DNA of 64,000 nucleotides, taken from positions 1 through 64,000 of the forward strand of contig NZ_JADEWV010000004.1 of assembly GCF_015207455.1 (NCBI RefSeq), in the 5' to 3' direction. Below, piece after piece: positions 45,013 through 54,732 of the stretch (the first letter of the stretch is position 1; each line of letters starts with the position of its first letter). Made by a program: the position numbers and the translations under genes. Source of the DNA: Microcoleus sp. LEGE 07076. Its GTDB lineage: Bacteria; Cyanobacteriota; Cyanobacteriia; Cyanobacteriales; Microcoleaceae. A model generated the notes under the pieces. It made no database searches. It had not been told where the DNA came from and saw only the letters and a list, made by a program, of their open reading frames with translations.

Positions 45013-46359
45013 TTAGACTATTCCTAGGCTCGACATGGAAAGGTTTTTACATTTTTCTGGTTCGGATAGGGGTACAAAGGGGATGGGGCGAGCGGTAACT
45101 GCTGCTACGGGTGGCGCGAACAAACGCCTGTCGGCAACTAGCATACTTTCAAGTATGGGTGCGGGTTCGGGACGGCTGAACAGATACCCCTGGATGATAT
45201 CGCAGTTGTGCTGTCTCAAAAATGCTAGTTCTGCTTCTGTTTCTACCCCTTCAGCAATTACTGTCATGTTCAAGCTGTGACCGAGTAAAATTACTGCTGT
45301 AGTAATGGCAGCATTTTGAGAGTCTACGTTGGCATTGCGGACGAAAATTCGATCGATCTTTAAGCTGTCAAAAGCAAATAGCTTGAGATATCCTAGAGTG
45401 GCATAACCGGTGCCGAAGTCGTCAATCGCAATCCGAATTCCTAGAGCTTTAAGTTCGTTTAAAGTAGCGCCTGCGACTGTGGCATTTTCCACTAAAGCGC
45501 TTTCGGTCATTTCTAGTTCTAAATTAGCCGGCTCTAAGCCTGTGGTTTCTAATATTTGCACGATTCGCGCTTTGAGTTCGGGGTCGGACAACTGCCGAGC
45601 CGACAAATTTACTGATATTCTAAAGGGCGAAAACCCCGCAGCCAGCCAACTAGCGGCTTGAGCGCAAGCTGAAAGCAGTACCCACTCGCCAATTTGAATA
45701 ATTAAACCTGTTTCTTCTGCTAAGGGAATAAATTCGGCGGGAGAAATTATACCTCGATCGGGATTTTGCCAGCGCACCAAAGCTTCGGCGCCGATAACTT
45801 GTCCGGTAGCGAGATCGACTTGCGGCTGATAGTATACCTGAAACTCACCTTGTGCCAAAGCGCGGCGCAACAGAGCTTCCAGAGCCAACTTTTCGGGAGA
45901 GAGGACACAAACTTTGGTGGATTCGTTAACTAAATCTTTGAGTCTGGCTTCTGCTTGGTGAAGCGCGAATGTCAGTGGCTGAGTAATTGTTTGCCGTTTC
46001 GAGACGCGAGAAGCAATGGCTCCGAGCAATTCCGCCTTAGTAAAGGGCTTTGTCAGGTAATCGTCGGCTCCCAATTCCATGCCGCGACGAAAATCGGTTT
46101 TGCAACTTTGAGCTGTAAGGAAAATGAAGGGAATTGTTGCAGCTAGGGAGTTTTGTCGCAAGGTTCGCAATACGTCATAACCGTCGATTTCCGGCATCTG
46201 CACGTCGCACAAAATTAGATCGGGGATTTCTGAAAGTGCCATCTGCACTCCAAAGCGACCGTTTTCGGCTACAATCACCCGGTAGCTGTGAGATTCCAGG
46301 AGTTGCACAAGAGTTTCCCGGATTAATTCGTCGTCCTCAATAACCAGAATTTTTAGCAT
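45013..46359 (-). CDS. Receiver-EAL c-di-GMP phosphodiesterase
   Basis: A 448-residue response regulator with an EAL output domain that hydrolyses cyclic di-GMP. The receiver has phospho-acceptor Asp52 in [12 protein letters not shown]. The EAL domain has [11 protein letters not shown] (residues 190-200), [45 protein letters not shown] and [14 protein letters not shown], so the catalytic and metal residues appear complete. The C-terminal tail of about 40 residues is low-complexity. No GGDEF domain is present. Confidence 0.93.
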   Translation of the reverse strand: MLKILVIEDDELIRETLVQLLESHSYRVIVAENGRFGVQMALSEIPDLILCDVQMPEIDGYDVLRTLRQNSLAATIPFIFLTAQSCKTDFRRGMELGADDYLTKPFTKAELLGAIASRVSKRQTITQPLTFALHQAEARLKDLVNESTKVCVLSPEKLALEALLRRALAQGEFQVYYQPQVDLATGQVIGAEALVRWQNPDRGIISPAEFIPLAEETGLIIQIGEWVLLSACAQAASWLAAGFSPFRISVNLSARQLSDPELKARIVQILETTGLEPANLELEMTESALVENATVAGATLNELKALGIRIAIDDFGTGYATLGYLKLFAFDSLKIDRIFVRNANVDSQNAAITTAVILLGHSLNMTVIAEGVETEAELAFLRQHNCDIIQGYLFSRPEPAPILESMLVADRRLFAPPVAAVTARPIPFVPLSEPEKCKNLSMSSLGIV

Positions 46360-47209
46360 GATAGTTTAGATTACAGATGGCACTATATATCAGAACCTGA
46401 CTAACTCTAGCATACTCAAACTAAGGAGTTAGTGATTAGGCCAATTAGCCAATAAAAGATTAGCCATTTGGCTAATCATTGTGCATCAGTTCTTAAATCA
46501 CTGTCATAGCTTTGGAAAAATTGGGAAGGGTTCGATATTTTTCAATAGCATGACACTGCGGCGCGAGACTCGTTTTATAAATTTTCCTTGCAAAATATTC
46601 TATTTTTTTCATAAAGTAGGATTAAGCCTTGAAAAGTCGTTTTGTTGGACAATCGCTGTTGCTCTTGGAGAGAGGGCTCTCCTGAGTTTGTGGTGATAAA
46701 CAAACCGCATATCCTTACTCCAAGGGCATCACAGAATCGCGAACAGTTGTGTCTGATACCGTATTCATGATAAACCCAGGAGAGCCGGAGAGATATCGAT
46801 CGAGAAACTGGATTTTTGGGCTCGGATGCGTCAGATCAATTCGGGTTGCACTCCTCATGACTGGTGACTGTTGACTCTATTTTATGATTCCGATGCCACC
46901 GGAAAGGATATGATTGCAGGATTGAAGACTTGAAAAATGAGAATTTTACTTGCAGCATTTAATTTGGAAAGTCAAACAAAGTTCTCAATCTTTTGAACGA
47001 TTTGCAACAGCTTTGGGGGGATTTTCTGGTTTTTGGGCCTGGTCGCTCCGCAGGTGACGGCAATTATTTAATATGATGTCTGGTGTATTCCAGATAACAA
47101 AATTTGTCCGCTTTTTGCGAAGGCAATGCGTGAGATTGTGAATAGTTGCATTGGGAACTATCGAACCAATGTAATTGTTGTTTTGGCGGACAGGATGGGC
47201 GACTCTGAC
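46360..47209. other. Long gene-free region with a possible coding remnant
   Basis: 850 bp with no complete gene. The region 46740-46820 holds dispersed-type sequence. From 47072 an open frame without a start runs on the plus strand and reads DNKICPLFAKAMREIVN and NYRTNVIVVLADRMGDSD before a stop near 47284, overlapping the minus-strand gene at 47210. It looks like decayed protein-coding DNA of unknown origin. Confidence 0.35.
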
Positions 47210-47479
47210 TTAATTGACAGGCTGAGTGGAATTAGCGCAAAATTTGCGATCGACCTTTGCAGAATTGATAGTGACTGCCTGCATTGAGGATGATGGAAAA
47301 AGCAGGTTTTGGGGGACTACAACTGTCTTTTTACAAACAAGTTCGCTGCTGCCTACAGAGGCAAAGTTCCAAGCATAAAATTCGGGATTGCTGACTGTGG
47401 CACTGGCGGGATGTAAACCAAATGCTGTGAGTAATACTAATCCCAAAGTTACTAAAGCTACGATCGCAAATCTAAACAT
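47210..47479 (-). CDS. Small secreted hypothetical protein
   Basis: An 89-residue protein with an N-terminal signal peptide (FRFAIVALVTLGLVLLTAFG then LHPASA) and a short mature part holding two cysteines (ELVCKKTVVV and DRKFCANS), possibly a disulphide. I do not recognise a family. It is not in an obvious operon; the upstream neighbour is the kinase on the same strand, about 195 bp away. Confidence 0.55.
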   Translation of the reverse strand: MFRFAIVALVTLGLVLLTAFGLHPASATVSNPEFYAWNFASVGSSELVCKKTVVVPQNLLFPSSSMQAVTINSAKVDRKFCANSTQPVN

Positions 47480-47574
47480 ATTGTTTTTGTGAATCGGAAA
47501 ATTTACTGGATGGGGATTACTTTATTATTACCCGATCGCACTCAGAGCGTCAATAGCCATGATTCGGTTTGAAA

Positions 47575-47650
47575 TTGGGGGATTGAAGAGTTGAGATTTA
47601 CTTGTACAGATGAATCTGGGAGCAAGAACTTCGACGGACAATCAGGGGAG
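47575..47650 (-). repeat. Third copy of the dispersed CCCAGATTCA element
   Basis: On the minus strand it reads TTGCTCCCAGATTCATCTGT, then a GTAAATCTC stretch and TTCAATC, matching the core of the elements at 8345-8400 and 43918-43960. It lies behind the kinase gene. Confidence 0.6.
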
Positions 47651-47673
47651 CGAGATCGGTTTTTGGGCTGGGG

Positions 47674-49581
47674 TTATTTTGCTGCCAGATTCAACTCGTA
47701 GGCGATCGGCTCCGATGACTGAGAAACTACCACGAATTCATAAAAACCAGTATCGTCGAGCAATCCAGACCAACTCAGCTCCTGTGCATCTTGGAGCAAA
47801 GCTCGAGCTTTGCTGGTCTTCCCTGGAGAATAAATTGACAGCAAAGTAGACCTTCGCGGAGCTTGTAAATTCACGCGCAAAGTTTGATTTTGAGCTAACC
47901 GGGCAATATAGGCTTTCCCTTCTCCGGGTTTGAGATTGCCGGTGAGGGTTTTGCTGGCAGCTCGGCTGTCAAGTTCGATGCTTTCGAGAGTTGCTCCTGC
48001 TTGCAAAGATGCGAGGGTGTCGGCGGTAATGGCTTGCCAAATTTGTCCGATCGGCAAACCAATGAGATTGCGCTCGCGCGACTGTCGCGGAAACCAATAA
48101 AAGAACTTAGCATCAGCCAAATCGTAGAGGGCGCGACTGCTCAAAAAAAGCTTGTTAACCTCTGTTTTCCAGCGATCGATATCGGCGATGTTGTAACTCC
48201 CCAACCGCGCTCTAGCGTCGCTGCTGAGGTTTTGGAGCTTGTCGAGCAACTCGTCGCCGACTTTTTGCCATCTTTCGCGCCACTGGCGATCGTCCTCACC
48301 TTCTTTTAGCAGTCGCCCGCGCAATTCCGGATATTTGGCATAGAAAGTCTCGTCTACAAGGCTGACGTAACCGTTATAAAATCGATCGTCAATTCCGAGC
48401 TTGGAAAAGCGATCGCGCAAAGCATCTTCTTGCTGCTGCTTCGGGCCCGGAGTTTGGGGAATTTTCTGCACTTTTGATTGCAGGTTTAACACATAATTGC
48501 CTGCAAACCAGCCAACTCCCCCCATACTTAAAAGCACCGCTACCACAAACAAAACCATTTGCCAAGCAGGCGTCTTTTGCTGATTTTTATTCGCAGCTCG
48601 TACCGGAGTTCCCGGCAGTTGCGGCGGGGCGGGTACGGGTACGGGCGAGTGTTCCGGCGGCGCAGTCGCCGCCGGAAAATACGCTGGCGGAGGCGGTTGT
48701 GGCGGAGGCTGCAAAGGCGGATTCCCCGACAGGGCGAGCATTACCTCGCGAGCCGAGGAGTAACGCTGGCGAGGCTGCTGAGCGAGCATTTTATCCAGCA
48801 CCAGGGACAAATTGGGAGATAGAGAACATTCTGCCCGCCAGTTCCAATTGAGCGTCTGGCTATCGAGCAACTGGTGCGGTTCCTTCGCCGTCAGCAACAC
48901 CAAAACTGTGGCCGCCAGAGCGTACAAATCGCTGTGGGGATTGACGATGCCCATTTGCATTTGTTCGAGGGGAGCGTAGCCGAGCTTCCCGATGCGAGTG
49001 GCGGGGGCGGGAGTACCGTTAGCTTCAGCAAACAGAGATTCTACGGTGGCGGCGACTTGTTTGACTCCGCCGAAGTCAATTAGCACTGGCATTCCGTCAG
49101 ACAAGCGCAGAATCAGGTTGTCGGGGGAGATGTCGCGGTGGATCACTCCCAAAGAGTGAATGTATTCGAGCACTGGCAAAATCTGGAGCAGCAGTTGATT
49201 TATTTCTGCTTCTATGAACCGCAAACCCTGACGCTTGCGGGCATCCAGCAGGAAGCGGTAGGTTTGACCGGGTACGTAGTCTTGGACGAGAAATAGGTAG
49301 CCTCGATCGCTAATACTGACTCGAAACAGTTCGCGGAAGCGCGGGATTTGATTGTGTTGCAGCTTGTAGAGGACTCCGGCTTCTCGCTCGAAGAGTTCCT
49401 CGGATTTTTGTAAGGCGTAACTTCCGTGTACTTGGGGCGCAAATTCTTTTAAAACGCAGGGTTCGTTAAATCGGTGGGCATCTTCAGCTAGGTAGGTGCG
49501 TCCGAAGCCTCCGTGTCCCAATTCGCGGACGATGCGGTAGTGGTGGTTGAGAGTTATGCCGGGGTAGATGGGATTGTTCAT
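47674..49581 (-). CDS. Hanks-type Ser/Thr protein kinase with membrane anchor
   Basis: A 635-residue kinase. The kinase domain (residues about 10-275) has the Gly loop LGHGGFGRTYLAE, catalytic Lys in CVLKEFAP, the HRD loop VIHRDISPDNLILR and DFGGVKQVAA. A Pro-rich linker (PPPQPPPPAYFP) precedes one transmembrane helix (VLFVVAVLLSMGGVGWFAG near residue 345). The C-terminal periplasmic part has a helical region and a beta-rich domain (GKAYIARLAQNQTLRVNLQA, then LLDDTGFYEFVVVS) like prepeptidase-type sensor domains. The architecture suggests a membrane receptor kinase; the ligand is unknown. Confidence 0.93.
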   Translation of the reverse strand: MNNPIYPGITLNHHYRIVRELGHGGFGRTYLAEDAHRFNEPCVLKEFAPQVHGSYALQKSEELFEREAGVLYKLQHNQIPRFRELFRVSISDRGYLFLVQDYVPGQTYRFLLDARKRQGLRFIEAEINQLLLQILPVLEYIHSLGVIHRDISPDNLILRLSDGMPVLIDFGGVKQVAATVESLFAEANGTPAPATRIGKLGYAPLEQMQMGIVNPHSDLYALAATVLVLLTAKEPHQLLDSQTLNWNWRAECSLSPNLSLVLDKMLAQQPRQRYSSAREVMLALSGNPPLQPPPQPPPPAYFPAATAPPEHSPVPVPAPPQLPGTPVRAANKNQQKTPAWQMVLFVVAVLLSMGGVGWFAGNYVLNLQSKVQKIPQTPGPKQQQEDALRDRFSKLGIDDRFYNGYVSLVDETFYAKYPELRGRLLKEGEDDRQWRERWQKVGDELLDKLQNLSSDARARLGSYNIADIDRWKTEVNKLFLSSRALYDLADAKFFYWFPRQSRERNLIGLPIGQIWQAITADTLASLQAGATLESIELDSRAASKTLTGNLKPGEGKAYIARLAQNQTLRVNLQAPRRSTLLSIYSPGKTSKARALLQDAQELSWSGLLDDTGFYEFVVVSQSSEPIAYELNLAAK

Positions 49582-49817
49582 GGAACTTGGTGCGTCGGAT
49601 TTTCACGCTTGACTGAGACTGGGACTTGTGGGCGATCGGGCTAATTAATCTTGACATAGTGTGTCCGTGTTGATGTGCCGATCGACCGCAACGGTCATCT
49701 CCTGCGGTTATTGTTGTTCAAAAAGGCTGTTTCGGGCACGCAAGCTTGCCGGCTGTGCGATTTTGGCGACCTCGAATACACCAAGCCATCAACCGTGTTT
49801 TTGCGAGGAACCGGGCG

Positions 49818-50555
49818 CTAAATTGTATCTGGATCGATATTTAGTTCTCGCAGTTTCGCGGCCAGGCGATCGGCTCGTTGAGCTTCTTGTCCGGCTCGTT
49901 GAGCTTCTTGTCCGGCTCGTTGAGCCTCCCTTTCTGCAACCTCTTGAGGAGTAGGAACAAGCTCTCCTTCTGCTGTAAAGAAACGCAATTTTCCCCCACA
50001 AATTCCCAAACTCAAATCGAGCTGCTGACTCCGCAGATGCCCGGATTCGTTTGGTGCGATCGCTTCATATTCCCCGTCAACCAAATGAAACCCAGCTAAT
50101 TCTAAAGTTTCTGGATCAAACCAAAAGTAATCGTGAGTGCGAAAAGTATCTTGATAGAGTTGTTTTTTAAAGTTTTTGTCTGTATCCGCTGTTTTGGGCG
50201 ACAGGATTTCGACGATAATATTGGGGTACTTTCCCTCTTCATCCCAAACTACCCAGCTTTTCCGAGTTTTGCGTTCAGTTCCGAGTACCACAAAAAAGTC
50301 TGGGCCTCGGAAGTCTTTTGATTTGAGTTGTTTGGGACTGTAATAAATGGTGAGGTTTCCAGCAGCATAGAAATTGTTTCTATCTCGCCACAGCCATTCT
50401 AGACAGTTGAACAGTAGGATTATTTGTCTCAGATGCAGTTCTGTTTCCACGGGAGGTTCGTCACTGTATAAGTCGCCGGGAGGAAAGATAAAGTTTTCTA
50501 GTATCTCTTGTTCTAGTATCTCTTGGGTAGTAGCTAATTCTGCGGTTGCGGACAT
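49818..50555 (-). CDS. Uma2-family nuclease-like protein
   Basis: A 245-residue Uma2-type protein. The core SKDFRGPDFFVVLG carries the acidic residue, and IIVEILSPKTADTDKNFKKQLY contains the E...K signature, followed by YFWFDPETLELAGFHL. The C-terminal tail has three copies of EAQRAGQ/EAQRADR leading into LAAKLRELNIDPDTI, a typical Uma2 coiled tail. ATG at 50555 is preferred over one at 50672, which would add a non-conserved leader. It lies 155 bp downstream of the second ParB-like gene on the same strand. Confidence 0.85.
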   Translation of the reverse strand: MSATAELATTQEILEQEILENFIFPPGDLYSDEPPVETELHLRQIILLFNCLEWLWRDRNNFYAAGNLTIYYSPKQLKSKDFRGPDFFVVLGTERKTRKSWVVWDEEGKYPNIIVEILSPKTADTDKNFKKQLYQDTFRTHDYFWFDPETLELAGFHLVDGEYEAIAPNESGHLRSQQLDLSLGICGGKLRFFTAEGELVPTPQEVAEREAQRAGQEAQRAGQEAQRADRLAAKLRELNIDPDTI

Positions 50556-50709
50556 GGCTGCTCGGTGAGGAGTAAGAGGTTGTGTGTCTATTTTAGCAAG
50601 CTTTTCATATCTGTGTCCAGGACTGTTCTGAAAGCCCGATCGCGCTTTTGGTCTAAAAACGCGATCGAACACCGAACAATTAGTCTTTAACTATTAGCAA
50701 TTGCCCCCT

Positions 50710-51801
50710 TTATTGCGCGTCAAATTCTCTGAGAGCCGCCAGAATTTCCGGTCGTTTCATGCGCGCGTAGCCCCGCACTTTCCGGTCTTTGCACATCGCC
50801 TTCAACCGTCTCAGCGAAAGATTTTCGTACTCTTCATCTTCTTGAGGCGCAAACGGCAACGACAACTGCAACTGCGGTAACTGAGGTTTCTGCTGGATCT
50901 TCGACTGCTTCTGACGCTGAGTCTTCAACGGCTTTTTTCGCTGTGTTTCTGGCTGTATTTCTGAGTCAGTCGCAGCCTCGCAAATTTGGCTGCGGAGCGT
51001 TGCGATTTGATTTTTTAGGTCGTTTTCTACGTCTTCAATCGCATCGGCAACAAACTGATTAATAGTTTGGACAGTGCGTTCTAATTTTATTGAAATCAGT
51101 TTTTCTAGTTCATCCAATTGGATCAATGCACCTTCACAATTCAGCTCAGATATCACCGCAGAATTCTGAGAATTGTCGCTACCGGGCTGCTCAATTTTTT
51201 TAGCCAATTTATCTACCTTTTCGTGAAATGTTTTTTCAACTTGTTCGAGCAGACGCTTGATTTCTTCTATTCTGTCACTTTCAAAGTTCCGTTCAGTTAA
51301 AGCTTTTACTTGCTTTTTTAGCAAATCTTCATTTTTTTTAACAGATTGTTCTATTTGTTTAGCTAGACTCTCTACTTTTTTTTGAAATGATAGCTCAAAT
51401 TGTTGCAGTAGAGTCTCAATTTGTGCAGTTTTCTGAGTTGGTTGCGGCGCTAAATGCTCCATTTGTGCTTGAGCCGCAGCTACCTCCTCGTCGGTCATTT
51501 CAAAAACCCAAGCCCACATTTGCTCGATGCCGAGTTCTTTGGCAACAATACACCAATCTGAGCCGCAGATTACTTCATATTCTTCTTCGTTGCTGTAAGC
51601 TTCTGTAGGGCGCACAATTAAAGGAATTAAGTTGCTACCTTGCTCGATGAGACTTCTTCTGAGAGCTTCGCGGCGTTCGCGAATAATTTCTTTTCCCTGA
51701 GTCTCTGGTACTGCAATTTGGGAAGTATAAATCTGACTGTGACTAACTGGCTTAATCCGCAAATATTCAACTATTCGGTTGTGATCTTGCGATCGCTCCA
51801 T
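50710..51801 (-). CDS. ParB-like coiled-coil protein 2 with Rho_N-like tail
   Basis: A 363-residue protein in three parts. Residues 1-120 resemble a ParB/Spo0J N-terminal domain (IYTSQIAVPETQGKEIIRER, IPLIVRPTEAYSNEEEYEVI then CGSDWCIVAKELGIEQ), but the usual GERRxRA box is replaced by GSDWCIVA. Residues 120-300 are long amphipathic helices rich in Lys, Glu and Leu (coiled coil). The C-terminus (LSLRRLKAMCKDRKVRGYAR, then MKRPEILAALREF) resembles the Rho N-terminal/SAP-like helical domain that can bind nucleic acid. It lies downstream of the ParA-ParB pair. Direct DNA recognition is inference. Confidence 0.6.
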   Translation of the reverse strand: MERSQDHNRIVEYLRIKPVSHSQIYTSQIAVPETQGKEIIRERREALRRSLIEQGSNLIPLIVRPTEAYSNEEEYEVICGSDWCIVAKELGIEQMWAWVFEMTDEEVAAAQAQMEHLAPQPTQKTAQIETLLQQFELSFQKKVESLAKQIEQSVKKNEDLLKKQVKALTERNFESDRIEEIKRLLEQVEKTFHEKVDKLAKKIEQPGSDNSQNSAVISELNCEGALIQLDELEKLISIKLERTVQTINQFVADAIEDVENDLKNQIATLRSQICEAATDSEIQPETQRKKPLKTQRQKQSKIQQKPQLPQLQLSLPFAPQEDEEYENLSLRRLKAMCKDRKVRGYARMKRPEILAALREFDAQ

Positions 51802-52322
51802 CTTGTTACAAGTCCCCTTTTGTCATTAAAATCAGGTGTTTGGGTAATTATGTATATTGGCAGTTTACAGCTTAGGTTTTAAGTGCTGGGAGACTAACCC
51901 AAGAACTCTAATTGTATGGTGCGAGACAAACACCTTACCCAGGCTGTGCGCTTGGGAGACATATCGTCGCATTGCTTTACTGTGCGAGTGGCTGTGCGCT
52001 GACAACCCGATCGACAAAATTGACTGCAATTCCTACAAAAAATCGACTGTGATGAGTTTAACTGCCTGCGGGACACCAACGATACACTGCTTTACTCATC
52101 TTTACTTTTTTTGGCTGTGGGGCGAGCTTCTTTCTTGGTGCAGCCCCCACAGGGCGGGCTTTCCTAGCCTTCAGAAACGGCTTCGGGGCGGAGGCGAAAG
52201 CTAACGCAGTCTGGGCTGGCGTTTTTCGGTATTTTCACCATACTCAATTACCTTGGAAAAATCTAGTTTCAACTTTTGTGGCGCGGGCTTCGACGCCTCC
52301 GGAAAAATACAATTTAGACGGT
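51802..52322. other. Gene-free spacer in the ParA/ParB-like cassette
   Basis: 521 bp. A plus-strand reading frame through it (51857-52204) is cysteine- and tryptophan-rich with no protein signature and is not called. A stem CTGTGGGG (52115-52122) and CCCCACAG (52145-52152) encloses a 22-nt loop, and a GC-rich block with GGCTTCGGGGCGG follows. It might hold a small RNA or a centromere-like site; nothing decisive is visible. Confidence 0.4.
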
Positions 52323-53201
52323 TCACAACTTATGAGTATTTTCCCAGTAATCAATAATTTTAATCATTCTGTTATCAGATAACCCTTTAATACGTTCTAC
52401 CACATTTGCAAATGACACAAACTGCCGCAAATCTCGCTCTTTGAATATGAGCTTTATAACTTGGTCGTTCAGCCCAACATTTTTCAAACTCGCCTTCAGT
52501 CGATCTTTCTCTTGAGTATTCAGTGCAGTCAACAGCGACAGCCGTTGAGCAGTTACCTGTTCAACTTCTCCTACAGTATCTACCAAAGTCGGTTTTTCCG
52601 CATTTACCTCAGATTTCAACTCATTAATTCTGTCATTTAACTGAGTTTCAATTAATAAAGGTAATTGTGAAATCTGATTTTCAAACTCTTGTATTTTCTC
52701 AGCTAACACCTTTTCTTCGCGGGTTCGCGAGGCTTTCAATTCATTGAGTTGATTTTCTAACCGAACTTCAATATTTGTCAGTCGCTGCTCTAAGCTCGAT
52801 GATGTTTGGGGAATTTCACTTTCAACCGAAGTATCAATTATTGATAGCTCTTGGGGAGTTTTATTTTCATCCGCACTCTCAGTGACTGCGGTTTTTCTGA
52901 GAATTTCCAGTTGTTCGAGGAGCAGTTTTTCATTTTCTTCTTCCAGGATGAATGCTCCGATTGTCTCGCCCTTGAGAGGTTCAATTTCCTTTGCTCTCGC
53001 CGCCGCGTAGAATTCAAAATCTCCGTCTACTATCTCGTAAGCATCCATACCGTTTCGGCGGACAATTATCGGATTAATCAATCCTCCTGAATCTAAAATT
53101 AGTCTCGCTAATTTCTCCAAATCAGGATCTGAAAAATTGGAACGGGGCACTGCGGATGTTATTTTTTTAACTGCAACCAGTGACGGAGATAATTTTTTCA
53201 T
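52323..53201 (-). CDS. ParB-like coiled-coil protein 1
   Basis: A 292-residue protein. Residues 10-90 match a ParB N-terminal domain in layout (VKKITSAVPRSNFSDPDLEK, ILDSGGLINPIIVRRNGMDA, YEIVDGDFEFYAAARAKEIE), but the catalytic GERRxRA motif reads GDFEFYAAARA. The middle (130-215) is coiled coil. The C-terminal 75 residues are helical (LKASLKNVGLNDQVIKLIF, ERIKGLSDNRMIKIIDYW). No canonical ParB helix-turn-helix is evident. The start codon overlaps the ParA stop by one base (TAATG), which indicates translational coupling. It is likely the partner of the nuclease-ParA fusion. Confidence 0.7.
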   Translation of the reverse strand: MKKLSPSLVAVKKITSAVPRSNFSDPDLEKLARLILDSGGLINPIIVRRNGMDAYEIVDGDFEFYAAARAKEIEPLKGETIGAFILEEENEKLLLEQLEILRKTAVTESADENKTPQELSIIDTSVESEIPQTSSSLEQRLTNIEVRLENQLNELKASRTREEKVLAEKIQEFENQISQLPLLIETQLNDRINELKSEVNAEKPTLVDTVGEVEQVTAQRLSLLTALNTQEKDRLKASLKNVGLNDQVIKLIFKERDLRQFVSFANVVERIKGLSDNRMIKIIDYWENTHKL

Positions 53202-54703
53202 TAGTTTTTACCTATTTTTTCCAAAACTTCTACTGCTAGCATTTCAAATTCTTGGGAGGCGATGGAATCTGGCTTGAATTCCAGCACTGAAATCGGATCG
53301 GCGATTTCCATATTTCCCACGATTTGAATTTGTTCTGCACACTTGGCTAAATCGTCTCTTTCGTAAATTACGCTGTCCATGATTTCAAGGTCGTAGCGTT
53401 TGGGAATTGCCTCCCTCCGCTTGGGCAAACTGTACTGTACAAATTTATAATTTGTGGAGATTTTGCAAGCAAGTACACCTAAAACTTCTAAAGGTTTCTT
53501 GCCAATTTGTTTTTTGAATCCATTAACTTTTTTAATAAAGTCCTTGACATTAACCAATCCTTGATTGGCAAAAGGTTTTAAATCAGAAGGAATAATTAAA
53601 TAATCCGCTGCAATCAGGGCTACTCTCGCATAAAAATTCAAAGACGGCGGCGTATCAATCAGTACAATATCGTACTTTTCTTCTACCTCTGCTAGTTTTT
53701 GAATTAAAATCATGCGGCTGTAATCTAGTTGATTGAGTTCGGTTTCATATTGCATTAAATCGATGTGGGAAGGAACTACGTCGATTTCGGGATTGCAAAA
53801 ATTAGACTTGCGTGCTACTTCGGCGATCGAGAAAAAGTCTTCTGATTGCAAAACTTGAAGAATATTATTATCTTTCAAATCGTCTTGTTCTTCATCCTCA
53901 AATTTTACTAAACCTGTCGCAAAGGTGGTATTTGCCTGACTGTCTAAGTCGATGACAAGGACTCTGTTACCTTTCTTGCTGAGGGCTGCTGCTAAATTTA
54001 CTACTGTTGTAGTTTTGCCAACGCCGCCTTTATTGTGGTAGACTGCAATTATTTTCATAGTATTTTGGCTTGTTTGGGGAACGGTTACATCGGATTTAAC
54101 TTGAAGATTAAGTGGATAATTTTCAGGTATTTTTTGGGGTTCTGAGATTTGACTTAACTTTGGTTCTGCGGTAGCGAGATTGTCCGGTTGTATTGGTACT
54201 TCGTTAATTAAATCAGGAATTAATAAATCAATATTACTATCTTCCTGTTCGAGATTTTCGGGATTTTTTAGATATTTTAAGCTTTCTCTGCCAATTAAAG
54301 CGATAATTTCATCAAGTCTAGTTTCTAGCTCTTCTCCGGCACACTGAAAAACTAGCTGAATATCATCGCTGACTTTTTCGTAAATTCTAATTTCTTTAGC
54401 GTTAGTTATGAGTCCGTAGCGAATGCTTAAACTTGTTAAGTAACGCTTGAGTCTCCTGACGTGACGGTCTAATTTTTCCTTGGGATGTTTGGCTTCGATG
54501 ACTATACTCATCTGCGAGTCTGCATCGAGCATTAAGGGGATGTATTGGATGCGAAATGAGAGGAAGTCTAGGCGAATATTCCCAAAGGCGATTTCTTGAT
54601 GCCAACTGTCGGGGGTATAGCCCAGTTTTGGCAACAGATAAGTGACTATGAGTTTGCTTTCTACTTCGCTTTCGTTGCGACAGTTATTAGGATTGAAAGC
54701 CAT
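53201..54703 (-). CDS. PD-(D/E)xK nuclease fused to ParA ATPase
   Basis: A 500-residue fusion. Residues 1-140 resemble the HsdR_N/type I restriction N-terminal nuclease domain: ESKLIVTYLLPKLGY, Asp46 in IRLDFLSF, and Glu70-x-Lys72 in SIVIEAKHPKE, forming a D...ExK triad. A poorly conserved linker (150-215) follows. From residue 216 a complete ParA/MinD-type ATPase begins as if at its own start (MKIIAVYHNKGGVGKTTT, deviant Walker A with Lys225 and Lys230), with VLVIDLDSQANTTFATG, DIVLIDTPPSLNFYARVAL and a full C-terminal half. Chromosomal ParA proteins normally lack a nuclease. The gene heads a cassette with two ParB-like proteins. No phage or plasmid genes are nearby. Function is unknown. Confidence 0.83.
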   Translation of the reverse strand: MAFNPNNCRNESEVESKLIVTYLLPKLGYTPDSWHQEIAFGNIRLDFLSFRIQYIPLMLDADSQMSIVIEAKHPKEKLDRHVRRLKRYLTSLSIRYGLITNAKEIRIYEKVSDDIQLVFQCAGEELETRLDEIIALIGRESLKYLKNPENLEQEDSNIDLLIPDLINEVPIQPDNLATAEPKLSQISEPQKIPENYPLNLQVKSDVTVPQTSQNTMKIIAVYHNKGGVGKTTTVVNLAAALSKKGNRVLVIDLDSQANTTFATGLVKFEDEEQDDLKDNNILQVLQSEDFFSIAEVARKSNFCNPEIDVVPSHIDLMQYETELNQLDYSRMILIQKLAEVEEKYDIVLIDTPPSLNFYARVALIAADYLIIPSDLKPFANQGLVNVKDFIKKVNGFKKQIGKKPLEVLGVLACKISTNYKFVQYSLPKRREAIPKRYDLEIMDSVIYERDDLAKCAEQIQIVGNMEIADPISVLEFKPDSIASQEFEMLAVEVLEKIGKN

Positions 54704-54732
54704 TAGATTTTAGATTTTAGATTTTAGTCGTA

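Noticed and set aside
46481-46696. A 71-codon plus-strand ORF
   Set aside because: No ribosome-binding site, no domain and a composition rich in Phe/Ser runs; treated as non-coding.
51857-52204. A 115-codon plus-strand ORF in the ParB-like spacer
   Set aside because: Cys/Trp/Arg-rich with no signature; opposite to the direction of the cassette.
53201-54703. Integrated plasmid explanation for the ParA gene
   Set aside because: No replication, mobilisation, integrase or tRNA-adjacent attachment sequence is visible nearby, and housekeeping genes flank it. It cannot be fully excluded from the window alone.
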